Assembly: GCA_963643225.1 (NCBI GenBank) | Contig: CAVIIX010000001.1 | Coordinates: 1-64,000, forward strand | Direction: 5' to 3' | Source of the DNA: UBA1258 sp963643225 | Lineage (GTDB): Bacteria > Bacillota > Clostridia > Lachnospirales > Lachnospiraceae | Length of the DNA stretch: 64,000 nucleotides | Shown here: piece by piece, positions 43,411 through 52,421 of the stretch | Numbering within the stretch: position 1 is the first letter of the stretch | Layout of the letters: every line of letters starts with the position of its first letter | Made by a program: the position numbers and the translations under genes | The notes under the pieces: generated by a model | The model's database searches: none | What the model saw: only the letters and a program-made list of their open reading frames with translations | Told to the model about the DNA's origin: nothing

Positions 43411-43455
43411 TATAGGAATTGCCAAAAGGATTACCGAAAAAGTTAAGAAATAACC

Positions 43456-43484
43456 TTGACTTTAAATTGGTCCTATGGTAATAT
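43456..43484 (+). promoter_or_regulatory. Promoter of tRNA-Arg
   Basis: TTGACT (43456-43461), 17 bases, TAATAT (43479-43484); the tRNA begins 31 bases after the -10. Confidence 0.75.
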
Positions 43485-43515
43485 CAGTTTCGTGCCAAAG
43501 AAGGGCATGGAAAAT

Positions 43516-43589
43516 GTGCGTGTAGCTCAGCTGGATAGAGCGTCTGGCTACGGACCAGAAGGTCGAGGGTTCGAATCCTTTCACGCACG
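43516..43589 (+). tRNA. tRNA-Arg (anticodon ACG)
   Basis: The 74-base sequence folds into a cloverleaf. Acceptor GTGCGTG pairs with CACGCAC, the D stem is GCTC/GAGC, the anticodon stem TCTGG/CCAGA holds loop CTACGGA with anticodon ACG, and the T arm has GGTTCGAAT. The T stem includes G-U pairs. CCA is not encoded. The A34 would be edited to inosine to read CGN codons. It has its own promoter and terminator. Confidence 0.95.
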
Positions 43590-43592
43590 GCT

Positions 43593-43621
43593 AAGAGCGA
43601 TTCTTACGAATCGCTCTTTTT
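43593..43621 (+). terminator. Terminator of tRNA-Arg
   Basis: AAGAGCGATTC (43593-43603) pairs with GAATCGCTCTT (43608-43618), loop TTAC, then T-run. Downstream, AAATATCATATAGT is repeated in tandem (about 43630-43658), and the stretch to 43710 contains a degraded, inverted version of the terminator (AAAAAGAGCTACTAAAGAAT). Confidence 0.9.
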
Positions 43622-43723
43622 ACGATATAATAAATATCATATAGTAAATATCATATAGTAAACTTCGTTCCTATACGATAAAAAGAGCTACTAAAGAATC
43701 GCACTTCGGCGGAAGGAAACAGG

Positions 43724-44983
43724 ATGCAGAGGAAAAACAAGGTTAAGCTTCTGGTACTCAGTGTATCGGTGCTGCTACTTTTAATAATTGTATATTCTGC
43801 CGGCACTAATCGCACTCATGATGAATCCTCAGGAAAAACGTTGGCTACAATCGTAAGAGAGGCAGCTTTAAAAACGTCGGCCTTCTTTAAAGACTCCTAT
43901 TCAAATTTTAAGGCAAAACAGGAATTAAGAAGAGAAGAAAAGAAAGCAAGAGAAGCCGCGGAGGCTTTTTTGTTTAATTCTGAAAATGAAAACGTAATAA
44001 ATGAGGATGCACCTCTTTTAGAGGAGCCTGACATTACGGAAGCCCTAGAAGAATATGTTACGGAATATGTGGATCCCTTTGAAATAAATGTTCCTGATGA
44101 ATTAAATATTCCCGCGGTTGTGGGAGATACAGAATTTAGAAGCGTACGGGATTACGTATATGCAAAGGAAGAGGCTAATTTATATGAAGACCCATCCTGT
44201 GAAGGGGGTGCCCTAGGAAAAAGTTTTCTTTGGCAGGAATTTTTGCGTGTTGGAATTTCAAAAGACTGCTGTTATCAGCTTGTGACAGAAGACGGAAGAC
44301 TTGTATATTCAGACGGGTCCCACTATAAACGGAACAGGGAAGACATGCCCTTAACGGAAGAGATTACACTTCCTGAAGGCGACAGTGCTTTATTGGACGT
44401 TGAATACGTAAGTCAGTTTCCGACACTTCCTAACGGATGTGAGGTAACAAGCCTTGCAACTGTTTTAAAATATTTAGGCTTTAATATAACAAAGGATGAA
44501 CTTGCCGACTCCTTTCTTCCAAAGAAAAAGGTAGGAAAAGCCAATTTTTATTATGAGTTTGTGGGGGATCCCTCTAGCAGAAATTCCTATGGCTGCTATG
44601 CCCCGGCTATTGTGACTACTGCCACAAACTATTTTGAATTTGCTGAAAGTGATTTACAGGCAGTTGATTTAACGGGCTTTAGCTTTCAGGATTTATTAAT
44701 AAAGGTTAAGGCAGGCTATCCTGTTATAGTATGGGCGGCTGCCAATCTTGAATCGGAGCCGAAAGATGCTACAGAATGGATTGTTGACGGGGAATACCTT
44801 GTATGGAAGGATAACCTGCACTGTATGGTGCTTATAGGCTATGACATTTCAAGAAATATCGTAATTGTGTCAGATCCCATGAAGGGTATTAATGAATATG
44901 ACATGGACCTTTTTATAAAACGCTATAAACAGTTTTATTCCCAGGCTGTTTTGATTGAACAAAAGCCTGCAATTACCGATTGA
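43724..44983 (+). CDS. Membrane-anchored C39-like cysteine peptidase family protein
   Basis: A 419-residue protein with an N-terminal signal anchor (about residues 8-26), a charged and acidic middle part, and a C-terminal peptidase C39-like domain. The catalytic Cys is in LPNGCEVTSLATVLKYLGF (about residue 237), the His in DNLHCMVLIGYD, followed by an Asp-containing strand, IVIVSDPMKG. The domain is probably outside the cell and may process or bind peptides or wall fragments; the substrate is unknown. AAGGAAA is the ribosome site. It is followed by an EAL-domain gene. Confidence 0.82.
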   Translation: MQRKNKVKLLVLSVSVLLLLIIVYSAGTNRTHDESSGKTLATIVREAALKTSAFFKDSYSNFKAKQELRREEKKAREAAEAFLFNSENENVINEDAPLLEEPDITEALEEYVTEYVDPFEINVPDELNIPAVVGDTEFRSVRDYVYAKEEANLYEDPSCEGGALGKSFLWQEFLRVGISKDCCYQLVTEDGRLVYSDGSHYKRNREDMPLTEEITLPEGDSALLDVEYVSQFPTLPNGCEVTSLATVLKYLGFNITKDELADSFLPKKKVGKANFYYEFVGDPSSRNSYGCYAPAIVTTATNYFEFAESDLQAVDLTGFSFQDLLIKVKAGYPVIVWAAANLESEPKDATEWIVDGEYLVWKDNLHCMVLIGYDISRNIVIVSDPMKGINEYDMDLFIKRYKQFYSQAVLIEQKPAITD

Positions 44984-45064
44984 GCAAAAGCTCGTGATTG
45001 CTTGAAATTTCTAATAATTTACTTTATAATTTTATGTATGTTTTACCATGCTTGGGAGGAGGGT

Positions 45065-46960
45065 ATGATCTGGAATATTGAATTTCAGTTTGCAGCATTA
45101 TTACTTGCGTTTGTAGTCGCCGGCATGTGTCTTGGCCAGAGACGCCTTAACTTTGCAGCGGAGAGAGCTTTTACAAAGCTTTTGGTATGTGTCATTATCT
45201 GTATCGTTCTTGATATTTTATCCGTTTTTGCCATTAATTACAGAAATGTAATAGGAATAATAGCCTGTGACATTGTGTGCAAGCTTTATCTTTTGTCAAT
45301 CACAATGGTGAGCTGCCAGTCGGCATGGTTTGCAGTTGCAGAAATTCGTTATTCCTTCAACAAATTCTGGGTAAATATCACGGCGGCTCCGCTGGCTATA
45401 GAAATTCTTGTATTGCTTTTTGCACCTATTTATATTCACGCAGAAAACGGAGAGCTATATACCTATGGTATTCCTGTATATGCGACCTACGGCTTTTGTT
45501 TTCTTTACATTATTGCCACCCTGGTGATGGTAATTGTATTAAGAGAAAAAATCGGGGCAAAAAGAAAATATGCAATTTATTTCTGGATGATATGCTGGAG
45601 CGTTGTGGCAATTATTCAGCTTTTAAATAACCAGCTGTTACTTGTAAGCTTTGCAATGTCGCTTGCCATTATGTATATGTACTGTAAGCTTGAAAATCCC
45701 GAATATCATCTTGATTTTGCCACAAATGTATTTAACCGCAAGGGCTTTTCCATGATTATGGCAGAGCATCTTAAATATAACGAAAAACGTTCCGTCATAA
45801 CCCTTACCGTAGGCGATATGAACATGGTAAATGAAGTGTTCGGAACTCATGCTGTTGAAAAGATTATTTTGGCAATTTCCGAATTTGCGGACGGCATTCC
45901 AAACAGTACTCTTTTCAGAATTGAAGACAATCTTTTCTGCCTTTCGGTAGAAAAGCCAGAGGAAGCTGAAAAGGCTCTTGAAACTATTATTAAGAGATTT
46001 TGGTTGCCTTGGAACATCGGTGGAGTTTCACTTGAAATAGGTGTATCCTTATCCTTTATAGAGGATGCTTCCGCCTTTAATACGGTAGAAGATTTAGAGG
46101 AAGTGGTACATTATTTTGCAAGGGAAGCTACAAAGTATCCTTCCGGAGAAGTTCTTTTGGTTAATGAAACGGAGCTTCATTTAAGGCAGCGCAATATCGA
46201 AATGCAGCATGCTCTTGAATGGGCTTTCAACAATGACAGTGTAGAGGTTTATTATCAGCCTATATACAATATTAAAGAAGGTAAATTTTCTTCAATCGAA
46301 GCTCTGGCAAGACTCAGGGATGAAAACGGTGTAATTATTATGCCGGGGGAATTTGTTGAATTTGCTGAAAAGAATGGTATGATTTTACGCCTGGGTGAAG
46401 CGGTGTTCAGAAAGGTGTGCGAATTTATACAGCGCACGCACATTGAAGAATACGGTATTGAAACCGTTCAGGTAAATCTTTCCGCTGTTCAGTGTATGCA
46501 GGAAGAATTATCAAGGCTTTTTAAAAACATAATGGGTGAATATCAGATCCCTCCTTTTTTCATTAATTTTGAAATTACGGAAACGGCAGCCATTAATTCA
46601 AAGAAGACAATTGAGAAAAACATGAAGGATTTAATTGCCTACGGCGCAAGCTTTTCTTTGGATGATTACGGCTCTGGCTATTCAAACATTTCATATGTTG
46701 TAAATCTTCCCTTGAAGATTATTAAAATCGACAAGCTTTTGGCAGATGCATATTTCACCTCCGAAAAGGTAAGGATTGCAACAGAAAGCACCATCGATAT
46801 GATTCATAAATTAGGTCTTAAAATAGTTGTGGAAGGAATTGAAACACAAGAGCAGTACCTGGCCTTTAAGGCATTGGAGGTTGAATACATTCAGGGCTTC
46901 TATTTTTCAAAGCCTTTACCAAAGGACAAGCTTATTAAATTTATTCAGGAGTGGCTGTAA
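45065..46960 (+). CDS. Membrane protein with degenerate GGDEF and intact EAL domain (c-di-GMP phosphodiesterase)
   Basis: About 631 residues. Six to seven N-terminal helices (to about residue 205) form a sensor. The GGDEF-like domain has EDNLF in place of GGDEF, so cyclase activity is not expected. The EAL domain looks active: SSIEALARL (EAL), VQVNLSAVQ (Asn), NFEITETA (Glu), SLDDYGSGYS (two Asp), IIKIDK (Lys), VVEGIETQEQ (Glu) and YIQGFYFSKPL (Gln). It should degrade c-di-GMP. I chose the ATG at 45065 because GGAGG stands 5 bases before it; a TTG at 45002 has no such support. Confidence 0.88.
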   Translation: MIWNIEFQFAALLLAFVVAGMCLGQRRLNFAAERAFTKLLVCVIICIVLDILSVFAINYRNVIGIIACDIVCKLYLLSITMVSCQSAWFAVAEIRYSFNKFWVNITAAPLAIEILVLLFAPIYIHAENGELYTYGIPVYATYGFCFLYIIATLVMVIVLREKIGAKRKYAIYFWMICWSVVAIIQLLNNQLLLVSFAMSLAIMYMYCKLENPEYHLDFATNVFNRKGFSMIMAEHLKYNEKRSVITLTVGDMNMVNEVFGTHAVEKIILAISEFADGIPNSTLFRIEDNLFCLSVEKPEEAEKALETIIKRFWLPWNIGGVSLEIGVSLSFIEDASAFNTVEDLEEVVHYFAREATKYPSGEVLLVNETELHLRQRNIEMQHALEWAFNNDSVEVYYQPIYNIKEGKFSSIEALARLRDENGVIIMPGEFVEFAEKNGMILRLGEAVFRKVCEFIQRTHIEEYGIETVQVNLSAVQCMQEELSRLFKNIMGEYQIPPFFINFEITETAAINSKKTIEKNMKDLIAYGASFSLDDYGSGYSNISYVVNLPLKIIKIDKLLADAYFTSEKVRIATESTIDMIHKLGLKIVVEGIETQEQYLAFKALEVEYIQGFYFSKPLPKDKLIKFIQEWL

Positions 46961-46963
46961 TTA

Positions 46964-47953
46964 ATGAATTTTCAGTGTGAAAATTGCGGCGGAAACATGG
47001 TATTTTCGCCAAAGAAACAAAAGATGTACTGCCCCTACTGTGACGGTGAAGACTGTCACGTAAAAGCAGGAGACAGATCTATAACTGTATGCCCTTCCTG
47101 CGGCGGTGAACTTACGGTAGGAGAATTTGACAGTTCTTCAAGATGTCCCTATTGCAGTAATTATCTTGTATTTGATGAAAGAATAGAAAACGAATATAAG
47201 CCAGACACCATCATCCCCTTTAAATTAGAAAAGGAAGACGCAGTGGCTGCAATGGAAAAGGAATTCAGAAAGCGTATTTTTACGCCTGCTTCCTTTTTAA
47301 GTGAAAAGACACTTGACAGCATGAAAGGCTATTACGTACCCTTCTTTCTCTATGATTTTGATGCCCATGTAAATTACAAAGGACGCGGCAAAAAAATCCG
47401 TACCTGGAGACAGGGAAATTATGATTATACAGAGACAAGCATTTATGATGTTTTTCGTACGCTTGATGCAAAATACGATAATATCCCGGTAGATGCTTCT
47501 CTTGCAATGCCCAATGAAGAAATGGATTTACTTGAGCCCTATAATTACAAGGAATTATTAAGCTTTGAGCCTGAATATCTGGCAGGATTTTTTGGAGAAA
47601 TCTACAGTGAAGACAAATATTCCTTACGCGGAAGAGCAGAAGGTAAGGTAAAGGCTTCAACTACTGCATTAATTAATGATTCAATTAAGCATTACAATAC
47701 GGTAGAGACTGTTGAAAATGATTTAAAATTGGAAGATGGAAAGATGGATTTTACCCTGTTTCCTGTTTGGCTTTACAATTATAAATACAAGGACAAGGAA
47801 TACCGTTTCTTTGTAAATGGTCAAAACGGCAAGGTAATCGGCGAGACACCTGTATCTGCCATAAAGGTTATAATTTATGCCATAACCGGAGGCGGTCTGT
47901 TATTTGCAGGATTAGATTTATTATTTAGAATTATGGGGGTAGTGCTTTCGTGA
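46964..47953 (+). CDS. Zinc-ribbon membrane-associated protein
   Basis: A 329-residue protein starting with two zinc ribbons: CENCGGNMVFSPKKQKMYCP-YC and CPSCGGELTVGEFDSSSRCP-YC. A long soluble domain follows (DTIIPFKLEKEDAVAAMEKE, MKGYYVPFFLYDFDAHVNY), then one or two hydrophobic segments at the C-terminus (VIIYAITGGGLLFAGLDLL). It matches the TFIIB-type zinc-ribbon proteins common in Firmicutes, of unknown role. The next gene overlaps its stop by 4 bases, so the two are probably partners. Confidence 0.8.
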   Translation: MNFQCENCGGNMVFSPKKQKMYCPYCDGEDCHVKAGDRSITVCPSCGGELTVGEFDSSSRCPYCSNYLVFDERIENEYKPDTIIPFKLEKEDAVAAMEKEFRKRIFTPASFLSEKTLDSMKGYYVPFFLYDFDAHVNYKGRGKKIRTWRQGNYDYTETSIYDVFRTLDAKYDNIPVDASLAMPNEEMDLLEPYNYKELLSFEPEYLAGFFGEIYSEDKYSLRGRAEGKVKASTTALINDSIKHYNTVETVENDLKLEDGKMDFTLFPVWLYNYKYKDKEYRFFVNGQNGKVIGETPVSAIKVIIYAITGGGLLFAGLDLLFRIMGVVLS

Positions 47954-48879
47954 AAAATAACGAGATTAAGCGATATTTTAAGCATTTTTTAGTGCCCATA
48001 ATTATTGTGGCGGTTTTGCTTGCAATATTCCTTTTTGCATCAAATTCTGATATTAATGAAACAGCTTATGATTATGAAAGCACCAATACTGAAAGAGTGT
48101 ATGGGGATCAGAGAATATTTGACTATGCTGAGCTTTTAACGGAAGAAGAGGAGGCTGAGCTTACCGCCTACATTCATGAAAATGAAAAAGCATCCTGTAC
48201 GGATATTGTAATTGTTACCCTTAATGAATCCTTAAAGGAATTTTCTGAAAGCTATTCAGAAACTTACGGGCTTTCAGACACTACTCCGGATGAATATATA
48301 ATGCGTTATGCAGATGAATTCTGGGAAAGCTATAAATTCGGATATAACTGTCCGCAGGTACTTGACGGAGGCACCGATACAGGCGATGGTGTATTGCTTG
48401 CTGATAATATTTTCAGAGAGCCTGAAACCGGTAAAATTTATACCTGGCTTTGCACTACAGGGGCTTCTGAAGAAAGATTAAGTGATTACGACATCGACTA
48501 TATACTTGATGCCTTTTATGAAGATGCAGACTACGATTATTGTGCTGCCTGCTATGCCTTTATAGACAGTTACATAAGCTGTTATTTTCAGGAAAGTCTT
48601 TTTTCAAAGGTCCCTTATAAGCTTATTATAATTTCAGTTATAATATTCCTTCTTTTTTATATTATATCCCACATTAAATCAAAGAAGGGAAATGTTACAA
48701 CCGACAAAAACTCCTATTTAATCCCCGGTACTGCAGGCTTTACGGTTAATGAGGATGTTCTTGTTAACAAGCATGTTACAAAGCGTTATAACCCTCCTTC
48801 GTCATCTTCAGGCGGAGGTGGCGGTCATCATTCTTCCGGTGGTGGCGGTAGCCATGGCGGCGGAGGACATTCCCGTTAA
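47950..48879 (+). CDS. TPM-domain-like membrane protein with Gly/His/Ser-rich tail
   Basis: A 309-residue protein beginning with GTG inside the previous stop (GTGA). One N-terminal helix is followed by an extracellular TPM-like domain (RIFDYAELLTEEEEAELTAY, GDGVLLADNIFREPETGKIY), a second helix (LIIISVIIFLLFYIISHI) and a repetitive tail of Gly, Ser and His as in YgcG-type proteins. The His-rich tail may bind metal. The function of such proteins in Firmicutes is unclear. Confidence 0.75.
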   Translation: MKNNEIKRYFKHFLVPIIIVAVLLAIFLFASNSDINETAYDYESTNTERVYGDQRIFDYAELLTEEEEAELTAYIHENEKASCTDIVIVTLNESLKEFSESYSETYGLSDTTPDEYIMRYADEFWESYKFGYNCPQVLDGGTDTGDGVLLADNIFREPETGKIYTWLCTTGASEERLSDYDIDYILDAFYEDADYDYCAACYAFIDSYISCYFQESLFSKVPYKLIIISVIIFLLFYIISHIKSKKGNVTTDKNSYLIPGTAGFTVNEDVLVNKHVTKRYNPPSSSSGGGGGHHSSGGGGSHGGGGHSR

Positions 48880-48891
48880 ACAGACAAAATA

Positions 48892-48933
48892 AAACCCGGT
48901 TCGCATGACGGTACGAACCGGGTTTATTTTTTG
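48892..48933. terminator. Bidirectional terminator between the TPM-like gene and rpsT
   Basis: AAACCCGGTTCG (48892-48903) pairs over 12 bp with CGAACCGGGTTT (48914-48925), T-run after and A-run before. It serves both converging genes. Confidence 0.92.
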
Positions 48934-48964
48934 ACATATTTTTTTAAATTTATTCAGCGACTGA

Positions 48965-49228
48965 TTATGCCATTTTGTTGACAGCAACGCTCATGCGGGA
49001 AACCTTTCTCGCAACGGTGTTCTTATGATAAACACCCTTGGCACAAGCCTTATCTATAACTGAAGTAGCATTGATTAATGCTTCCTTAGCAGCGGCCTGG
49101 TCCTTAGCGTCGATAGCAGCATAAACCTTCTTGATCGCTGTCTTAACACCTGACTTAATAGCTTTGTTTCTGGCAGCCTTTGTCTGGTTTACTAAGATAC
49201 GCTTCTTTGCAGATTTGATGTTAGCCAA
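48965..49228 (-). CDS. rpsT: 30S ribosomal protein S20
   Basis: An 87-residue basic protein that binds 16S rRNA early in 30S assembly. MANIKSAKKRILVNQTKAAR and the C-terminal KNTVARKVSRMSVAVNK are typical. The start codon is TTG (minus-strand complement at 49226-49228), with GGAGG 9 bases upstream. E. coli rpsT also starts with UUG, and there this codon is needed for autoregulation. A leader of about 80 bases with a stem-loop precedes it. Confidence 0.96.
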   Translation of the reverse strand: MANIKSAKKRILVNQTKAARNKAIKSGVKTAIKKVYAAIDAKDQAAAKEALINATSVIDKACAKGVYHKNTVARKVSRMSVAVNKMA

Positions 49229-49269
49229 GACTACACACCTCCATTTTTGATAAACTAAGTTAATAGGAC

Positions 49270-49307
49270 GCGTGCATTATTCCGGACACGGACGATTTAA
49301 TGTACGC
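49270..49307 (-). promoter_or_regulatory. Leader hairpin of rpsT
   Basis: On the minus strand GCGT-A-CATTA and TAATG-C-ACGC form a 9-bp stem with one internal mismatch and an 18-base loop, between the promoter and the TTG start. It is a candidate S20 autoregulatory site. Confidence 0.45.
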
Positions 49308-49317
49308 ACACTAGATA

Positions 49318-49346
49318 ATATTAATCGACAAAGCTGTTTGTGTCAA
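49318..49346 (-). promoter_or_regulatory. Promoter of rpsT
   Basis: On the minus strand TTGACA (49341-49346), 17 bases, TAATAT (49318-49323). A strong match, as expected for a ribosomal protein gene. Confidence 0.8.
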
Positions 49347-49360
49347 TAGGGAAAATCTGA

Positions 49361-49390
49361 TTTACAGAAATGTTTTTTTTATGATATACT
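49361..49390 (+). promoter_or_regulatory. Promoter of lepA
   Basis: TTTACA (49361-49366), 18 bases and TATACT (49385-49390) preceded by TGA, an extended -10. Divergent from the rpsT promoter. Confidence 0.6.
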
Positions 49391-49420
49391 GAATCATAAT
49401 TTTTTTAGGAGTATTTATCA

Positions 49421-51226
49421 GTGAACCAGGACCACATTCGTAATTTTTGTATTATTGCTCATATCGATCATGGCAAATCCACACTTGCAGACCGCATTAT
49501 CGAAAGCACAGGACTTTTAACAAGCCGTGAAATGCAGGCTCAGGTGCTTGATAACATGGATCTTGAAAGAGAACGTGGCATTACCATTAAAGCGCAAACC
49601 GTCAGAACAGTTTATAAGGCTAAAAACGGAGAAGAATATATTTTTAACCTTATCGATACTCCCGGTCATGTAGACTTTAATTATGAGGTTTCCCGTTCTT
49701 TGGCTGCATGTGATGGCGCAATTTTGGTGGTTGATGCAGCTCAGGGTATTGAGGCACAGACTCTTGCCAATGTCTACCTTGCAATGGACCATGACCTTGA
49801 TGTGTTTCCGGTTATTAATAAAATAGATTTACCTTCGGCAGAGCCTGAAAAGGTTATAAATGAAATTGAGGATGTCATCGGTATTGAAGCGCAGGACGCT
49901 CCTTTGATTTCTGCCAAAAACGGCATTAATATCGATAAGGTACTTGAAGCAATCGTTGAAAAGATACCTGCTCCAACGGGTGATAAAAACGCACCCCTTC
50001 AGGCACTTATTTTTGACTCTCTTTATGATTCCTATAAGGGGGTAATTGCCTTTGTACGCATTAAGAACGGCACCGTAAAAAAGGGTGTACAGATAAAAAT
50101 GATGGCAACCGGTGCAACGGCAGAGGTTGTGGAGGTGGGATATTTCGGAGCAGGCCAGTTCATTCCCTGTGACGAGCTTGAAGCGGGCATGGTAGGCTAT
50201 ATTACCGCATCCATTAAAAATGTAAGAGATACGGCAGTAGGCGACACCATTACAAATGCAGAAAATCCCTGTAGAGAGCCACTTCCAGGTTATAAAAAGG
50301 TACAGTCAATGGTATATTGCGGCGTATATCCTGCAGACGGCGCAAAATACGGAGATTTGCGCGATGCCCTTGAAAAACTAAAATTAAATGACGCTTCCTT
50401 ATTTTATGAGCCTGAAACTTCAATTGCTTTGGGCTTTGGCTTCAGATGCGGCTTTTTAGGATTACTTCACTTAGAAATCATTCAGGAAAGACTGGAGCGT
50501 GAATACAATCTTGACCTTGTGACAACTGCTCCAGGCGTTGTGTACAGAGTACATAAGACAAACGGAGAAATGATAGAGCTTACTAATCCTACGAATTTAC
50601 CGGATCCTTCCGAAATCGAATATATGGAAGAGCCTATTGTAAACGCAGAAATCATGGTGACAAAGGAATTTGTGGGTTCCATTATGGAATTGTGTCAGCA
50701 GCGAAGAGGCCGCTACGTCAGCATGGAATATATGGAAGAATCAAGAGCCTTGATTAAATACGAGCTTCCTTTAAATGAAATTATTTATGATTTCTTTGAT
50801 GCGCTTAAGTCACGTTCAAGAGGCTATGCTTCCTTTGACTATGAGCTTAAGGGCTACGAACAGTCAGAAATGGTTAAATTAGACATTTTAATTAACCATG
50901 AAGAAGTTGATGCACTATCCTTTATTGTGCATAAAGAAAGTGCCTATGAACGCGGAAGAAAAATGTGTGAAAAGCTTAAGGATGAAATCCCAAGACATTT
51001 ATTTGAGATTCCAATTCAGGCAGCCGTTGGCGGTAAGATTATCGCACGAGAAACCGTAAAGGCTATGAGAAAGGACGTGCTTGCCAAGTGCTACGGCGGT
51101 GATATTACACGTAAAAAGAAGCTTCTTGAAAAACAGAAGGAAGGTAAAAAGCGTATGCGCCAGATAGGTAATGTGGAAATTCCTCAGAAAGCCTTTATGA
51201 GTGTATTGAAGCTTGATGAAGAATAA
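49421..51226 (+). CDS. lepA: Elongation factor 4 (LepA)
   Basis: A 601-residue translational GTPase that acts on ribosomes in initiation/elongation under stress. G motifs: IAHIDHGKSTLADRI, RGITI, IDTPGHVDFNYEVSRSL, NKIDLPSAEP and the SAKNG block. The LepA-specific C-terminal domain is present (KMRKDVLAKCYGGDITRKKK-like AMRKDVLAKCYGGDITRKKK). The start is GTG at 49421 with AGGAG 9 bases upstream. Full normal length. Confidence 0.97.
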   Translation: MNQDHIRNFCIIAHIDHGKSTLADRIIESTGLLTSREMQAQVLDNMDLERERGITIKAQTVRTVYKAKNGEEYIFNLIDTPGHVDFNYEVSRSLAACDGAILVVDAAQGIEAQTLANVYLAMDHDLDVFPVINKIDLPSAEPEKVINEIEDVIGIEAQDAPLISAKNGINIDKVLEAIVEKIPAPTGDKNAPLQALIFDSLYDSYKGVIAFVRIKNGTVKKGVQIKMMATGATAEVVEVGYFGAGQFIPCDELEAGMVGYITASIKNVRDTAVGDTITNAENPCREPLPGYKKVQSMVYCGVYPADGAKYGDLRDALEKLKLNDASLFYEPETSIALGFGFRCGFLGLLHLEIIQERLEREYNLDLVTTAPGVVYRVHKTNGEMIELTNPTNLPDPSEIEYMEEPIVNAEIMVTKEFVGSIMELCQQRRGRYVSMEYMEESRALIKYELPLNEIIYDFFDALKSRSRGYASFDYELKGYEQSEMVKLDILINHEEVDALSFIVHKESAYERGRKMCEKLKDEIPRHLFEIPIQAAVGGKIIARETVKAMRKDVLAKCYGGDITRKKKLLEKQKEGKKRMRQIGNVEIPQKAFMSVLKLDEE

Positions 51227-51253
51227 TCAGAGGGCCGTTTTGTCAGATTACTA

Positions 51254-51282
51254 TTGCCAAAATTTCAAGTAATGGATATACT
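51254..51282 (+). promoter_or_regulatory. Promoter of the HD-domain gene
   Basis: TTGCCA (51254-51259), 17 bases, TATACT (51277-51282), 37 bases before the ATG. Confidence 0.6.
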
Positions 51283-51318
51283 AAAAACAGATTTTTACAT
51301 TTGTTAAGGGGTTACAAA

Positions 51319-52413
51319 ATGCATTTTGTAAAAACTCAGGATTTGAAAACGGGTATGCGAATTGCCCGCCCTATCTACAATAAAAAGGGAGTCCTTCTTT
51401 ATGACAGAGATTCCAAATTAACGGCTTCAAGCATTGAAAGTGTTAAAAATTTCGGCCTTGTGGGAATTTATATCCTTGACCCTGCCGAGCCGCTTCCTCC
51501 CATGACGGAAGAAGATGTCGAATTTGAAAGATTTCAGTCTGTTAATGTCTTTGCCATTCAGGACGAGCTTAAGGAGGCTGTTACAACGCATCATCTTCAT
51601 AAGCTCGAACAGATAGTGGCAGGCATTTCACGTACCTATGGACATATCAATCATCGTATTAATTTTACCCAGAATATAAGAAGCAGCGAGGACTTTGTTT
51701 ACAAGCATTCCTTAAATGTTGCAATTCTTTCTGCCATGATGGCTTATAAAATGAATATAGCCGTTGCAGACACCAATGATTTACTCTGTGCGGCAATTGT
51801 ACATGATATAGGAAAGACTACTGTACCAGAGACTTTATTTAAGGGTGAAGACAGTGAGGAAATCGAGCGTATACTTGATAATTCACAGGATACCGGTTTT
51901 GAAATTATTGATACACTGTTTCCCTCCAATCCTAACGTAAAGCGTATCTGTACCCAGACTTACAGAATGCTTACGGATCTAAAATATGAAAGAGAAGTGG
52001 ATAAGATGAAGGTGCTTTCTGGCACAAGAATCCTGCTTGTGGCAGAGACCTTTGATACAATGACTGCCATGAATCCTTTTTCCGGCGCAGAGCCTGAATC
52101 CTACGTGGAGGCCTTAAGATATTTATATAAATATCCGGATATATTTAATAAAAAGGCTGTTGAAGCTTTAATTGACTCTGTTCAGATTTTATCGGAGGGT
52201 GTCAGTGTAGAGCTTTCAAACGGCTCAAAGGCTTTGGTTATTTCTGAAAATGCCGGAAATATTCTTTATCCAAGGGTGCTTGAATTTGATACCAATCAAA
52301 TATTGGATTTAAGCGACAGAGACCTTTACGGGGATATTGATATTGTTGATGTAGTTAAAAAAATGGATAACCGCTATGTGATGGATGGGAGCGGTTTTTC
52401 GGATTTAAAATAA
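51319..52413 (+). CDS. HD-GYP-like domain protein with degenerate metal site
   Basis: About 364 residues. The N-terminal 60 residues (TQDLKTGMRIARPIYNKKGV) and the helical core resemble HD-GYP c-di-GMP phosphodiesterases. HSLNVAILS and IVHDIGKTTVPETLF keep the first His and the HD pair. The later HHE.DGxGYP part is missing: the expected His is absent in ERILDNSQDTGFEIID and there is no GYP. It may bind rather than cut the nucleotide, or have another role. The ATG at 51319 with AAGGGG is preferred to the TTG at 51301. It is alone between its promoter and a leader with hairpins. Confidence 0.78.
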   Translation: MHFVKTQDLKTGMRIARPIYNKKGVLLYDRDSKLTASSIESVKNFGLVGIYILDPAEPLPPMTEEDVEFERFQSVNVFAIQDELKEAVTTHHLHKLEQIVAGISRTYGHINHRINFTQNIRSSEDFVYKHSLNVAILSAMMAYKMNIAVADTNDLLCAAIVHDIGKTTVPETLFKGEDSEEIERILDNSQDTGFEIIDTLFPSNPNVKRICTQTYRMLTDLKYEREVDKMKVLSGTRILLVAETFDTMTAMNPFSGAEPESYVEALRYLYKYPDIFNKKAVEALIDSVQILSEGVSVELSNGSKALVISENAGNILYPRVLEFDTNQILDLSDRDLYGDIDIVDVVKKMDNRYVMDGSGFSDLK

Positions 52414-52421
52414 AAATTATA

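Noticed and set aside
43456..43644. Open frame covering tRNA-Arg
   Set aside because: It translates the promoter, tRNA and terminator; the tRNA cloverleaf is decisive.
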